Program-made: the position numbers and the translations under genes
Notes under the pieces: model-generated
Database searches by the model: none
What the model was told of the DNA's origin: nothing
The model's input: the letters and a program-made list of their open reading frames with translations, nothing else
Shown: positions 9,416-18,233 of the stretch, piece by piece
How positions within the stretch are numbered: the first letter of the stretch is position 1
Layout of the letters: every line of letters starts with the position of its first letter
NCBI GenBank assembly: GCA_016291405.1
Contig: JAEEXG010000010.1
Location: 1-57,170 of the forward strand
Reading direction: 5' to 3'
DNA length: 57,170 nucleotides
Origin: Lachnospiraceae bacterium
GTDB lineage: Bacteria > Bacillota > Clostridia > Lachnospirales > Lachnospiraceae

Positions 9416-9444
9416 ATTTTAACATACTAAAGTTTTAAAGTAAA
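9416..9444 (-). promoter_or_regulatory. Promoter for yerC
   Basis: On the - strand, TTTACT - 17 bp - TAAAAT. The -10 matches well, the -35 moderately. Confidence 0.5.
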
Positions 9445-9471
9445 GATGTTAAAAGAAACTTAAACTTTCTC

Positions 9472-9500
9472 TTGAGTAGTAGTTTTTATTACTATATAAT
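9472..9500 (+). promoter_or_regulatory. SigA-type promoter for the DUF1836 gene
   Basis: TTGAGT - 17 bp - TATAAT, 22 bp before the start codon at 9522. Confidence 0.75.
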
Positions 9501-9521
9501 AGTATTCGAGGGCAATGAAAT

Positions 9522-10211
9522 ATGACTATTGATACAAAAGATCTTTTAAACAGCATGATAGCAAGCTTCGAGCGAATGAGCTACATAAAGCCCGAGGAAA
9601 TACCTGACATAGACTTATATATGGATCAGGTCACTACTTTTATGGACGACCGTTTGCGTGCCAGCACACGTAACAAGAATGACGATAAGTTAATGACTAA
9701 AACCATGATTAACAACTATGCTAAGAATGATGTCATTCCTCCGCCGATTCGTAAAAAGTATAATAAAGAGCACCTTTTACTTTTAATTATGATTTATTAC
9801 TTTAAGAGTATACTTCAAATTAATGACATAAAGGACCTCTTAGACCCGATTGTGGAGAAATATTTTAACTCAGAATCTGAATTTGGTATCGAAGATATTT
9901 ATCGAACCATTTTTGACGATAAAGAGGAACAGCTTGCCGGCATCTGTGAAGATGTGGTTAAGCAGTATAAGGAAGCATTGACAAAGTTTAGCGATGCTCC
10001 CGAGTCAGACAAAGATTATCTTCAGATATATTCTTTTGTTTGTACACTAGGTTGTGATGTTTTTGTAAAGAAGCTGGTTATCGAAAAGATAGTCGATTCT
10101 TTAAGAGAACATAGAAAAGAAGAAACCGCGAAGGAGAAATCCGGAGAGGGTTCTTCAAAAGACAATAAATACGACGTTACGGTAGACAAAAAGGATAAAG
10201 GGAAGAAATAA
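9522..10211 (+). CDS. DUF1836 domain protein
   Basis: 229 residues. Residues ~20-150 match DUF1836: IPDIDLYMDQVTTFMDD, then TKTMINNYAKNDVIPPP followed by KKYNKEHLLLLIMIYYFK, the family signature. The TKTMINNYAKNDVI segment looks like a MerR-style winged HTH, so a DNA-binding role is possible but unproven. The C-terminus is a disordered Lys/Glu/Ser tail. It has its own promoter and is followed after 62 bp by an Hpt protein, so the two may be cotranscribed. Confidence 0.85.
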   Translation: MTIDTKDLLNSMIASFERMSYIKPEEIPDIDLYMDQVTTFMDDRLRASTRNKNDDKLMTKTMINNYAKNDVIPPPIRKKYNKEHLLLLIMIYYFKSILQINDIKDLLDPIVEKYFNSESEFGIEDIYRTIFDDKEEQLAGICEDVVKQYKEALTKFSDAPESDKDYLQIYSFVCTLGCDVFVKKLVIEKIVDSLREHRKEETAKEKSGEGSSKDNKYDVTVDKKDKGKK

Positions 10212-10273
10212 TTGCGAGATAGTGCCGGTTGGAGTTATAGGGGATAGAACACCAATCTAAAAAGGAGGCACAC

Positions 10274-10630
10274 ATGCAGATCAGTGATTTGGCACAACAT
10301 GGATTTAATCTCGAAGAAGCCATGGGAGTTTTTTGTATAGGTGACGAAGACATCTATCGAGAAGTGCTGGAAACCGCGTTAGAGGAAGGACGCGAAAAGA
10401 TTCCGCTCTTACAGGAACTCATGGATAAGTCTGATTTTGAGCGTTATATCATAGAAGCTCACGGACTTAAAAACGCTGCAAAGCAAATTGGCGCGGAAAA
10501 TCTTTCCGAATTGGCCAAGTCCTCTGAACTTGAGGGGAAAGCGGGGCATATCGACTACGTAAAAGAAAACCATGAAAAGCTCATGGAAGCTTATAAGGAA
10601 GTTGTTGATACATTAGCCTTGTTGTTTTAA
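10274..10630 (+). CDS. Stand-alone Hpt phosphotransfer protein
   Basis: 118 residues, essentially one Hpt four-helix bundle. The phospho-accepting His is in EAHGLKNAAKQIGA (near residue 58), followed by LSELAKSSELEGKAG, the usual third helix. Preceded by AAAGGAGG. Hpt domains relay phosphate between receivers in multi-step phosphorelays; no histidine kinase or receiver gene lies nearby, so the partner is encoded elsewhere. A second, different Hpt gene lies at 13416. Confidence 0.85.
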   Translation: MQISDLAQHGFNLEEAMGVFCIGDEDIYREVLETALEEGREKIPLLQELMDKSDFERYIIEAHGLKNAAKQIGAENLSELAKSSELEGKAGHIDYVKENHEKLMEAYKEVVDTLALLF

Positions 10631-10638
10631 GCAAGAAA

Positions 10639-10672
10639 GCGGTAGCAAACAGTGAGTTTGTTACCGCTCTTT
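10639..10672. terminator. Bidirectional terminator between hpt and birA
   Basis: Stem GCGGTAGCAAAC / GTTTGTTACCGC (one wobble), loop AGTGA, then TCTTTTCATTT. On the - strand it is followed by TTTCTTGC and may serve birA as well. Confidence 0.8.
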
Positions 10673-11446
10673 TCATTTATTTATTCTTATTGTGAACACT
10701 TCGCCGTTTCGAAGTGTTTTTGTGTTTCCTGAATTATCTTTAATCACAAGCCCCGCTTCTTTATCTATATCAATTACGTGGCCAAATTTCTTTTCTTCAC
10801 CTTCAACATAGGAAATGTCTTTATTAATGAGTATGGATGCAGCCCTATATTCTTCTATATAAGTGTCATTCTCTAAATCTTTTAGCTCTGTTTCAAGATT
10901 TGAAATAATCTTTGCTATCAGAATATTTCTTGTTACATTACTGTTTTCAGGAAGAAACCCTACTATAGGCTTTAAGTCATCCGAAAGCTCATGCTCTAAA
11001 AAGTTAATGCCGATTCCGACAACCACGCTTCCCTTGTTAACCCCCGCCGTCACAGCCTCTGTCAAGATTCCGCATATTTTCTTATTGTCTAAGTAAATGT
11101 CATTTACCCACTTAATACCGCAGTTTAAACCATATAGCTTATCAATTGCTCGCTTTACGCACACACAGGCCTTGGCGGTTGATTTATATGCCTTTTCTAA
11201 AGAATCGGGAGTAAAAACATAAGACATGTAGATACCTGTTTCTTTGGGCGAAAAAAAAGCATGTCCCACGCGCCCGCGACCGTTTGTCTGGCGGTTTGCA
11301 ATTAAGCATGCTTTCTTTAAATTTAAATCCGTTATAAGTCTTTTTGCCTCAGTGTTTGTGGAATCGATTTCTTCGTAAACAATCACGTCTAGGTCAAAGG
11401 GCAAAAGGCTTTTTATTTCTTCTTTTGATAAGTTATTATTTTGCAT
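10673..11446 (-). CDS. birA: Biotin--[acetyl-CoA-carboxylase] ligase without N-terminal HTH
   Basis: 257 residues. Catalytic core: DSTNTEAK ~28, RQTNGRGRVGHAFFS ~52-66 (biotinyl-AMP loop GRGRVG), KWVNDIYLDNKKICGILTEA ~118-137, then the C-terminal SH3-like domain. It attaches biotin to carboxyl-carrier lysines in an ATP-dependent reaction. The N-terminal helix-turn-helix of bifunctional BirA is missing, so this is a group I ligase that does not itself repress transcription. The start codon lies inside the 3' end of the upstream XRE gene (11-bp overlap), so translation is coupled. Confidence 0.92.
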   Translation of the reverse strand: MQNNNLSKEEIKSLLPFDLDVIVYEEIDSTNTEAKRLITDLNLKKACLIANRQTNGRGRVGHAFFSPKETGIYMSYVFTPDSLEKAYKSTAKACVCVKRAIDKLYGLNCGIKWVNDIYLDNKKICGILTEAVTAGVNKGSVVVGIGINFLEHELSDDLKPIVGFLPENSNVTRNILIAKIISNLETELKDLENDTYIEEYRAASILINKDISYVEGEEKKFGHVIDIDKEAGLVIKDNSGNTKTLRNGEVFTIRINK

Positions 11447-11948
11447 TTTCTATCTGCTTTAAAAGCTCTTTATTTATCTTTCCTTCGGAAACAGTCTGGT
11501 CCACCCAAAGTCTTAAGGAATCAACGGTAGTGGAGATTTTGTTAAGCTCCTTTTGAATCTTTAAAAAGTCTGAAAGCTCATCATCAGAGATTTCACCGTC
11601 AACGGTAATCTCGATAAAGCGGGTCTTTGCCTTTTCAAGGGTGTTTAAAGCTGCCAAAGTTTCAAGTGTAATCTGAGAAAGATCCTTCATTGTAACTTCG
11701 TCCACATACTTTTCGCCGATGGGGCATTCGTGAGTGCAGAAGTAGTTACATAAAGTGGGAGCCTTATAGGCTTCGGCCATCTTTAACACTTCATCGGGAT
11801 GGGGAAGTGATTTTTCACTTTCAATCTTCTCGATTCTTTCTGCGGAAACATACTCCATAAGCTCCTCAGCCTTATCGCGTGTAAGGCCTGCAGCTTCACG
11901 GCTTAACTGGTAAATGTTTTTGTTTTCTTTAATGGACCTTTTTCCCAT
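11436..11948 (-). CDS. XRE-family helix-turn-helix protein with Cys cluster
   Basis: 170 residues. Residues ~10-65 form a Cro/XRE-type HTH (NIYQLSREAAGLTRDKAEEL, then IEKIESEKSLPHPDEVLKMAEAY). A conserved-looking C-x3-C-x3-C cluster (LCNYFCTHECPIG, ~88-100) follows and could bind metal or an Fe-S centre. The remainder is a long helical region suited to dimerisation. Ribosome site GAGGTG. It is operonic with birA, but no link to biotin is visible. Target genes unknown. Confidence 0.75.
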   Translation of the reverse strand: MGKRSIKENKNIYQLSREAAGLTRDKAEELMEYVSAERIEKIESEKSLPHPDEVLKMAEAYKAPTLCNYFCTHECPIGEKYVDEVTMKDLSQITLETLAALNTLEKAKTRFIEITVDGEISDDELSDFLKIQKELNKISTTVDSLRLWVDQTVSEGKINKELLKQIENAK

Positions 11949-12120
11949 ATGTACACCTCATAAACCTATTAATAATCGCTAAAATGATTATACAATAATT
12001 TTTTGCCTTGGCAAATTATAATGGCATATTTTTCACTTTATTTTGTTTTCTTTTAGCGCTAAATACTGTATAGTTACTTACGTAAATTAAATATCACATT
12101 TTAAAAGGAGAATAAAATAA

Positions 12121-13074
12121 ATGATGATGATGATTTTAGCAATTATTTGCCTTGTATTGGCTCTTCTTTTCATGAAGATGAAGAAAGAAGGCGGAAAGGC
12201 GGTAATGGCTATACTTTCAACCGTAGCGATTATTTTAACAGTCGTATTTGGTATCGGAAGTTTTGTAAGAGTGGTTCCCACAGGACACACCGGAGTAGTT
12301 ACAACATTTGGTAGAGTTGAAGACATAACCTATGAAGCAGGTATCAATTTTGTAGCTCCCTGGAAGGAAGTAATAAAGATGGACAACCGTACACAGAAGT
12401 CTTCTTTATCACTTAATTGCTTCTCAAGCGATATTCAGGAAGTTACATTAACTTATACAGTTAACTATCAGATCGATAAATCAAACGCTCAGAAGATTTA
12501 CAAGACAATCGGTGTTGACTACTTTGAAAAGGTAGTACAGCCTAAGATTTTGGAAGCAGTTAAAGGCGTGTTTGCTAAATACAATGCAGAAACATTAATT
12601 GCTTCACGAGGAATTCTTTCAAACGAAATCGAAGATATCCTTTCAAAATCACTTGAACAGTACAATGTACAGCTTGTAAGCACATCAATCGAAGACATCG
12701 ACTTTACAGATTCCTTCACAGATGCGGTTGAAGCTAAGCAGGTAGCTGAACAGAACAAGTTAAAAGCTCAGACAGAACAGGAACAGGCAATCATCGAAGC
12801 AAAAGCAAATGCAGAAAAGGTTACAATCGCTGCAGACGCAGATGCTCAGGCACAGATTATCGCAGCTAAGGCCGATGCTGAAGTTGCAAAAATCGGCGCA
12901 GATGCAGCTGAATACCAGGGCCAGAAAGATGCAGCCATCATGAGCAACTTAGGTGCAATGCTTCAGCAATATCCCGAACTTGTTGATTACTACTACGTAA
13001 CCAACTGGAACGGTGAGCTCCCCGAAACTTACATGGGCGAAAATGCTCACACTATCATGGAGTTAAATAAGTAA
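12121..13074 (+). CDS. SPFH/prohibitin-family membrane protein
   Basis: 317 residues. Two N-terminal hydrophobic segments (residues ~1-17 and 27-48), then an SPFH/Band 7 domain beginning VVPTGHTGVVTTFGRVEDITYEAG and ending near residue 200. An Ala/Glu-rich coiled coil (AEQNKLKAQTEQEQAIIEAKANAEK..., ~210-270) and a short C-terminal region with a Tyr run follow. Prohibitin/HflK-like proteins form large ring complexes at the membrane that organise proteases or lipid domains. Ribosome site AAAAGGAG. Four consecutive ATG codons make the exact start uncertain by up to 9 bp. Confidence 0.9.
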   Translation: MMMMILAIICLVLALLFMKMKKEGGKAVMAILSTVAIILTVVFGIGSFVRVVPTGHTGVVTTFGRVEDITYEAGINFVAPWKEVIKMDNRTQKSSLSLNCFSSDIQEVTLTYTVNYQIDKSNAQKIYKTIGVDYFEKVVQPKILEAVKGVFAKYNAETLIASRGILSNEIEDILSKSLEQYNVQLVSTSIEDIDFTDSFTDAVEAKQVAEQNKLKAQTEQEQAIIEAKANAEKVTIAADADAQAQIIAAKADAEVAKIGADAAEYQGQKDAAIMSNLGAMLQQYPELVDYYYVTNWNGELPETYMGENAHTIMELNK

Positions 13075-13085
13075 TTCCACTTTCC

Positions 13086-13117
13086 CCCCCCGAGATATTC
13101 TCGGGGGGATTTTTTTG
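13086..13117 (+). terminator. Strong intrinsic terminator after the SPFH gene
   Basis: Stem CCCCCCGAGA / TCTCGGGGGG, loop TAT, then ATTTTTTT. Confidence 0.95.
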
Positions 13118-13126
13118 CCACTTTCC

Positions 13127-13318
13127 GGGGGCCGTGGTGTATATACTTTCCCTCACAAACGTTCTCACTCTCGTTGCAACGTAGCGGATACATCGGCTCG
13201 AAAAGGTCTCCGCTTCGCTACGGTCGGGTCATAGCAGAGGTCCCCCGGACCTCTTTCCCCCTCGCCGTGTACCAACGTTGCAAAGAGTTGTTCGGGGAAG
13301 TTATACACCACGGCCCCC
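13127..13318. repeat. GC-rich structured intergenic element bounded by 17-bp perfect inverted repeats
   Basis: The stretch 13118-13415 has no gene I can support. Its ends, 13127-13143 (GGGGGCCGTGGTGTATA) and 13302-13318, are exact reverse complements, with similarity continuing ~10 bp inward. Inside are smaller dyads: CGTTGCAACG near 13173 and GAGGTCC-CCC-GGACCTC near 13237. Composition is far more GC-rich than the surroundings. It shares ordered motifs (TCGGCTCG, CTCC..GCTTCGC, GTCC-CC-GGAC) with the insert at 56901-56964. Could be a small non-autonomous mobile element or a structured RNA. Confidence 0.6.
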
Positions 13319-13415
13319 TCGATAACTTCCTCGTTAATATATGAGGGATAGAATGATGGTTGTGTATAGAGGTGAGAGGAGTAAAAGGGGAAAATATCGG
13401 CAAGAAGGGATGACT

Positions 13416-13769
13416 ATGGATTTAAAAAGATTTTATGATGAAATTGGTGGCGACTATGAGGGTGTGTTTGACAGGATCGGAAGCGAAGAGCTTATAGTCA
13501 AGTATTTGCGTAAGTTTAAGGACAGCGATATGCTGGGGCAGTTTAACAGGAGTGTTGATGCGGGAGATTGTAAAGAAGCTTTCAGGCATATGCATTCACT
13601 TAAGGGATTGTGTTTAAATCTTGGATTTACAAAGCTTTTTACAAGCGTGAACGAGCTTTGTGAAGAGTTAAGAGATAAAGATGAAATCAACATATCCGAT
13701 GAGCCAATGGAAGAAGCAATCGAATCTTATGATGAAATAATTGATTTGGTTGAAAGTATTGAAGCATAA
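13416..13769 (+). CDS. Stand-alone Hpt phosphotransfer protein (second)
   Basis: 117 residues from the ATG at 13416, chosen because AGAAGG lies 7-8 bases upstream; in-frame ATGs further upstream would run into the GC-rich element. Hpt fold with active-site His in HMHSLKGLCLNLGF (near residue 58), a short N-terminal helix (LKRFYDEIGGDYEGVFDRI) and a Glu-rich C-terminal helix pair. Only distantly similar to the Hpt protein at 10274. No kinase or receiver partner in the neighbourhood. Confidence 0.85.
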   Translation: MDLKRFYDEIGGDYEGVFDRIGSEELIVKYLRKFKDSDMLGQFNRSVDAGDCKEAFRHMHSLKGLCLNLGFTKLFTSVNELCEELRDKDEINISDEPMEEAIESYDEIIDLVESIEA

Positions 13770-13770
13770 G

Positions 13771-13804
13771 AAAAAGCCTTACGAATTAATCGTAAGGCTT
13801 TTTT
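13771..13804. terminator. Bidirectional terminator between hpt and EIIC gene
   Basis: Stem AAAAAGCCTTACGA / TCGTAAGGCTTTTT with loop ATTAA; A-run and T-run on either side make it work for both convergent genes. Confidence 0.95.
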
Positions 13805-13806
13805 TA

Positions 13807-14886
13807 TTACATATCCTGAAGTTTTAAATCGTTTTCTTTTATAAGACCCATCTTTTTCATTATGATGCAGAAAACTGTAGAAAGAAAAGCGGGTAATATA
13901 AAGCAAACAAGGGCTAAACCTGCAATGTCTACGCCTGTTATGGAAGCTTTGGTACCTGCCGCTATATCGTTAATCCAGCCTGAGTAAACACCAATCTGAC
14001 CCACAAATCCGCAGGTTCCCATACCGGAAGCGATTGCTTCGCCGTTCATTTGCATTTTGAAAATGCAGGTTGAAATGGGGCCTGTAATTGCTGCTGCAAG
14101 TGTCGGGGGGAGCCAAATCAAAGGATTTTTAACTATGTTACCCATCTGAAGCATGCTGGTGCCAAGTCCCTGAGACACAAGACCGCTTGCTTTGTTTTCT
14201 TTAAAACTCATTACCGCAAAGCCAATCATCTGAGCAGAACATCCTGCAACGGCTGCTCCTCCTGCTAAGCCTGTTAAGCCAAGTGCTGCGCAAATTGCTG
14301 CGGAACTAATGGGAAGAGTAAGCACCATACCTACAATAACGGAAACAACGATTCCCATAAAGAAAGGATGAAGCTCGGTTGCCCACATAATTAGTTTTCC
14401 GAATGAACTTGCACCGGCTCCGATTGGGGGGGCACAGGTGAAAGAAAAGAGTGCGCCCACACCGATTGTAACTAAAGGTGTTACAAGTATGTCGATTTTG
14501 GTTTCTTTTGACACAAGCTTACCGATTTCCGAAGCAATGATTGCGGCAAAGAAAACTGCCAAGGGGCCGCCTGCTCCTCCGAGTGAGTTTGCCATAGCGC
14601 CTACTGCAAGCATTGAAAAAAGCACAAGGGGCGGAGAAGATAAGGCGTATGCGATGGAAGCTGCCATTGCGGGGCCTGCTACACCTTTTGCAAAATTTCC
14701 GATGTCTGCAAGAATTTGAATGTTAAATTGTGTACCGAGTGTTGAAAGAATGGTACCCACCAAAAGTGAAGCAAATAAGCCGTTTGCCATAGCACTCATG
14801 GCGTCGATAAAGTATCTTTTTGCGGAAAAAATAATGTTTTTCTTTAAAAGAAACTCTTTGAATTTGGAATTGGATTGATTACCCAT
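13807..14886 (-). CDS. PTS EIIC-like membrane permease (PTS_EIIC_2 family)
   Basis: 359 residues from the ATG at 14886, which has GAGAGGG upstream. About nine to ten hydrophobic segments rich in Gly/Ala, with GTILSTLGTQFNIQILADIGNFAKGVAGPAM near the N-terminus and CAPPIGAGASSFGKLIMWATELHPF in the middle, match the PF13303 EIIC-like family of Firmicutes. No EIIA/EIIB domains or genes are adjacent. Members are of uncertain substrate, so a sugar specificity should not be assumed. Monocistronic. Confidence 0.8.
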   Translation of the reverse strand: MGNQSNSKFKEFLLKKNIIFSAKRYFIDAMSAMANGLFASLLVGTILSTLGTQFNIQILADIGNFAKGVAGPAMAASIAYALSSPPLVLFSMLAVGAMANSLGGAGGPLAVFFAAIIASEIGKLVSKETKIDILVTPLVTIGVGALFSFTCAPPIGAGASSFGKLIMWATELHPFFMGIVVSVIVGMVLTLPISSAAICAALGLTGLAGGAAVAGCSAQMIGFAVMSFKENKASGLVSQGLGTSMLQMGNIVKNPLIWLPPTLAAAITGPISTCIFKMQMNGEAIASGMGTCGFVGQIGVYSGWINDIAAGTKASITGVDIAGLALVCFILPAFLSTVFCIIMKKMGLIKENDLKLQDM

Positions 14887-15042
14887 AACCGGTTTCCCTC
14901 TCAAATCTTTTTTGCTTTTCACTATATTAAAGATAAAAGAACCTGTCAACACAATAAAAGAATAAATTTCCCCATTTATGCTAATAATTTGCTCACATTT
15001 TACTGATAAGATAAGTTATAAGTTTATGCTTTTGGAGGAACG

Positions 15043-17019
15043 ATGCGAAATCAAAAGATAATATCGCGAGTTGTTTTGATAGTTGTCTTGTGTGAAATTC
15101 TGATTCAGGGTGTGGTATTTTTCTTTATTTCAAATAAAGTGAGTGCCACCTTGGAAAGCCATGACATAGAAGAGCTTCAGGTAATAGCCAAGGACAGATC
15201 GCAGATTGTGGAACTTTATATAGATAACTACATTAATTTAGTGCAGGCCTATGCAAAGGACCCTGTTATTTTAAATGCGGTTCTAAATCCCGATGACAAA
15301 GAAGCCGTAAGGGATGCAAAGGAGTATACCGCAAGATTTTCAAAAGACGTGGAATCACTGGACGGTTTCTTTGTGGCTGACTGGGAAGAAACCAAGATAT
15401 TTGTGGCTTCAAACGAAAAGCTTATCGGTGAATACGTAAGAACCGGAAGCGCAAGGCAAATGATAAAGGACAGAATGAAAGACCATTTTGAGCCATTCTG
15501 TTACGGAATCGGAAAAGCTTCAGGTGAGCACGGAAAAGTAATGGTTGTGTTAAAGGCCATGCAGGATAGTAAGGGAAATGTTGTAGGCATAGTGGGAGGC
15601 TCGATTTTCCTTGATAAGCTCCAGGAAGAGCTTGAAAAGCAGGCAAATAACGGAGTAAGCGGTGTTAAATACGTGCTTATAGATGCAAACATTTCTTCCT
15701 ATATTTTCTCTGATAAGGGCGATATACCCGGAAGCGAGATCGTTGATGACTGGCTTAAAAAGGTTTTGATGGAGCAAAGAATCGGAAATGGTGAGCCCTA
15801 CAGAACATACAACGAAGCCGGCATGAGATATATAGACGTTTACAGCTACATTAAAGGTGTAGACTGGCTCTTTGTGGTTTCAACATCAATGGAAGATAAC
15901 TACGCCACCACTACAAAGATTTTAATATCCATGATGCTAATGTTTGTGGGCGCGGTGTTTGTGGTAGTGCTGCTTACGGTTGCAGGTCTAAACAGAATTT
16001 TAAAGCCTTTATCCATAATAGGTGATTCCATAGATAAAATTAAGGTCAATTCCTTTGATTTTGAGGAAGAAGAGGACTTTAAAAAGATATTAAAGCGTGA
16101 CGATGACTACGGAAATGTGGCGCGCCTTATTACAAGCCTTGGAAAGAATATAGCAGGAAAGAATGAAATCTTTTCAGAGCTTTTAAAGGCTCAAAGCTCT
16201 GCTTTTGTGGCTTTGGACGTTAAGACCTGGGACATAGTGCTTATTAATGAAGCAGCCCATAAGCTTTTGGGAGTGGAAGGAGATGTGCTCTCAGAAGGCG
16301 ATGTAAGGGAAATCTTTGAAGAAGTTGGCGAATACAATACGGCGGTATTAAGGGATGTTATCGACACTGTAGTTAAGACAGGTTCCTGCTCAAAAGAAGT
16401 AATGTTTACTCATAAAGACGGCCGAGACATTTATGTATTTGTACTTGGTAAATGCGTTACTTTATCAAATAACTCTGAAGTGCTTATGCTTTCTGCTTCG
16501 GATATTACGGAAAGAAAGATAGAGGAAAAGCAAAAGAACATGCAGACCTTTATCGATGAAACCACAGGCTTATTGGATGAGCAAAGCGGCATCACTCATA
16601 TAGAAAGAAAACTTAAGGACCAAATAGACGGTATGTTTATGCTTCTTAGTGTAGACAGGTTTTCAAAGTATGTGGAAGAAAAAGGCGAGAAGGCGGGAGA
16701 GCTGGTGATTCAAAGTATCACAAACTCAATGCGCCAGACCTTTAGAGGAAACGATATCTTAATTCATATAAAGGATGACAGGTTTGCGGTCTTTGTATCG
16801 GGAGTTTTGGAAAATGAAGTCTGCAACAATATTATAAGAAGACTGTTTAATCTTATTGAGGCAGCAGAAGTAAACAAAGACGACAACACAAAGTTCTTTA
16901 TAAGAATAGGTGCCGTAAGAAGCAATAAGTTTAAAGACTACGAAGGAATGGTTAAAAGGGCTGAAGGCGCTATGAAGGATTGTAGCGGCGCCTTAGGAAA
17001 TTCATATTTCTTGATTTAA
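15043..17019 (+). CDS. Membrane sensor: dCache-like, HAMP-like, PAS and degenerate GGDEF domains
   Basis: 658 residues. TM1 ~7-30, extracellular dCache-type domain ~35-280 (VADWEETKIFVAS, GIGKASGEHGKVMVVLKAM, GVDWLFVVS), TM2 ~288-312, a short HAMP-like linker, PAS ~375-490 ending in SDITERKIEEKQK, then a GGDEF-fold domain (~500-655). The active-site loop that should read GGDEF reads IKDDRF (in ILIHIKDDRFAVFV), so diguanylate cyclase activity is unlikely; the domain may be a GTP- or c-di-GMP-independent signalling module. No EAL domain follows. Good ribosome site (TTGGAGGAACG). Ligand unknown. Confidence 0.85.
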   Translation: MRNQKIISRVVLIVVLCEILIQGVVFFFISNKVSATLESHDIEELQVIAKDRSQIVELYIDNYINLVQAYAKDPVILNAVLNPDDKEAVRDAKEYTARFSKDVESLDGFFVADWEETKIFVASNEKLIGEYVRTGSARQMIKDRMKDHFEPFCYGIGKASGEHGKVMVVLKAMQDSKGNVVGIVGGSIFLDKLQEELEKQANNGVSGVKYVLIDANISSYIFSDKGDIPGSEIVDDWLKKVLMEQRIGNGEPYRTYNEAGMRYIDVYSYIKGVDWLFVVSTSMEDNYATTTKILISMMLMFVGAVFVVVLLTVAGLNRILKPLSIIGDSIDKIKVNSFDFEEEEDFKKILKRDDDYGNVARLITSLGKNIAGKNEIFSELLKAQSSAFVALDVKTWDIVLINEAAHKLLGVEGDVLSEGDVREIFEEVGEYNTAVLRDVIDTVVKTGSCSKEVMFTHKDGRDIYVFVLGKCVTLSNNSEVLMLSASDITERKIEEKQKNMQTFIDETTGLLDEQSGITHIERKLKDQIDGMFMLLSVDRFSKYVEEKGEKAGELVIQSITNSMRQTFRGNDILIHIKDDRFAVFVSGVLENEVCNNIIRRLFNLIEAAEVNKDDNTKFFIRIGAVRSNKFKDYEGMVKRAEGAMKDCSGALGNSYFLI

Positions 17020-17024
17020 TAAAA

Positions 17025-17051
17025 AAACCGTTGGAATTAATCCAACGGTTT
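17025..17051. terminator. Bidirectional terminator
   Basis: Stem AAACCGTTGGA / TCCAACGGTTT, loop ATTAA, with T-rich tail on the + strand and A-run on the other side for the convergent lipoprotein gene. Confidence 0.9.
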
Positions 17052-17064
17052 CTTTTTGCTTAAA

Positions 17065-18069
17065 TTACTTTTGAAGCACTAAATCGGATAATCCGATTTC
17101 TGACTGACGCTGATCTAAGACGTTTTGAATCTGATTCTGTGGATATACCGATAAATTGTTATCCGCAAAAATCTTTCTTATAGGATTTTCGCTGTCATAG
17201 ATTGACGCGTCTTCAATGGGAGCAAAGTCTTTGTCAAAATAATAGTAGGTGTAGAAGTATTCCTTCCAGTCACCGTTATCAAAGTAGTAAGACTCGATGC
17301 AAAGGTTTTCGATGTTTTCAATGCTTGAAAGATCCAATACTACGGAGTCATTTTCTGCGGGAAGATAATAGTCTGAGCTTACTACACCCATATCAAATGA
17401 GTAGTTGTACCACTGAATGTATTGAGCATCTTTATTTAAGTATCCAAGTTCGCCGGCACCGCTTGCAGCTCCTGAAGAACCTGCATTTTTAACATATCCT
17501 GTAGGAAGAATTTCTGTGCTTGAACGTGTATAAGATTCACAGTTATATGTAACGTGCAAAGCACCTTCAACTTCCTTAATTACCATGTGGATGTTAAACT
17601 GTTCTGCTTCGCCTAAAACAACGTTAACGTTAACCAAAAGCTCCTGAACTGAGTCCATGCCGCAATCGATGTAGTCGTTTGTTACATCCTGAATTGTAGC
17701 TTTAACGCCGCCCCAGTTTGACTCTACGCTCTTAAGTAAAGCGTCCTTGATTTCATCAAGTGAGTATTCGGTACCGGGTGTAAAGAGGTTCTTTGTTTCA
17801 AAGTAACTTCCGTGATCTGCATCCTTATCAAAGGTTACTTTAACATCTCCTGAAAGAAAACCTTCGTAAAGTGCCATGTAGTCAGTGTCTGTATCGGTTG
17901 TTTCTGTTTCTGCCTCTACGCTTACGTTAGTAGCTTCTGCTTTATTATCAACGCTTTCAATGGGTTCCTGCTTTAAGCCTGCATCAACCGATGAAGCGTT
18001 TTCTTTTGTGCAGGCACACATAAAAACCAATGTTAATACTGCTCCCAAAACCAACAGTTTTCTTTTCAT
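17065..18069 (-). CDS. Lipoprotein of unknown function
   Basis: 334 residues from the ATG at 18069 (GAGGAGG 8 bases upstream; the ATG at 18075 is too close). Signal peptide KRKLLVLGAVLTLVFMCAC with a lipobox-like MCAC, followed by a ~45-residue Thr/Glu/Asp-rich linker. The mature part has a folded domain (~60-185) resembling NTF2/DUF-like secreted lipoprotein domains, a Gly/Ser/Ala linker near residue 205, and a second domain rich in Tyr and Asp. I do not recognise the family. Surface-anchored; no operon partner. Confidence 0.75.
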   Translation of the reverse strand: MKRKLLVLGAVLTLVFMCACTKENASSVDAGLKQEPIESVDNKAEATNVSVEAETETTDTDTDYMALYEGFLSGDVKVTFDKDADHGSYFETKNLFTPGTEYSLDEIKDALLKSVESNWGGVKATIQDVTNDYIDCGMDSVQELLVNVNVVLGEAEQFNIHMVIKEVEGALHVTYNCESYTRSSTEILPTGYVKNAGSSGAASGAGELGYLNKDAQYIQWYNYSFDMGVVSSDYYLPAENDSVVLDLSSIENIENLCIESYYFDNGDWKEYFYTYYYFDKDFAPIEDASIYDSENPIRKIFADNNLSVYPQNQIQNVLDQRQSEIGLSDLVLQK

Positions 18070-18233
18070 AATCATACCCTCCTCGTTTGTATTTTTATGA
18101 TGGGTTGAGTATAGCCCCCTTTTTTGCAGATTTTTAATGGAAAAACTTTAAGATTCTATTAAAGAGCCTGATTCGCAGGATTTGTATAAAGAAACAAGTT
18201 GATTTTACGTTCATTACGGAGTACCATTGCTTT

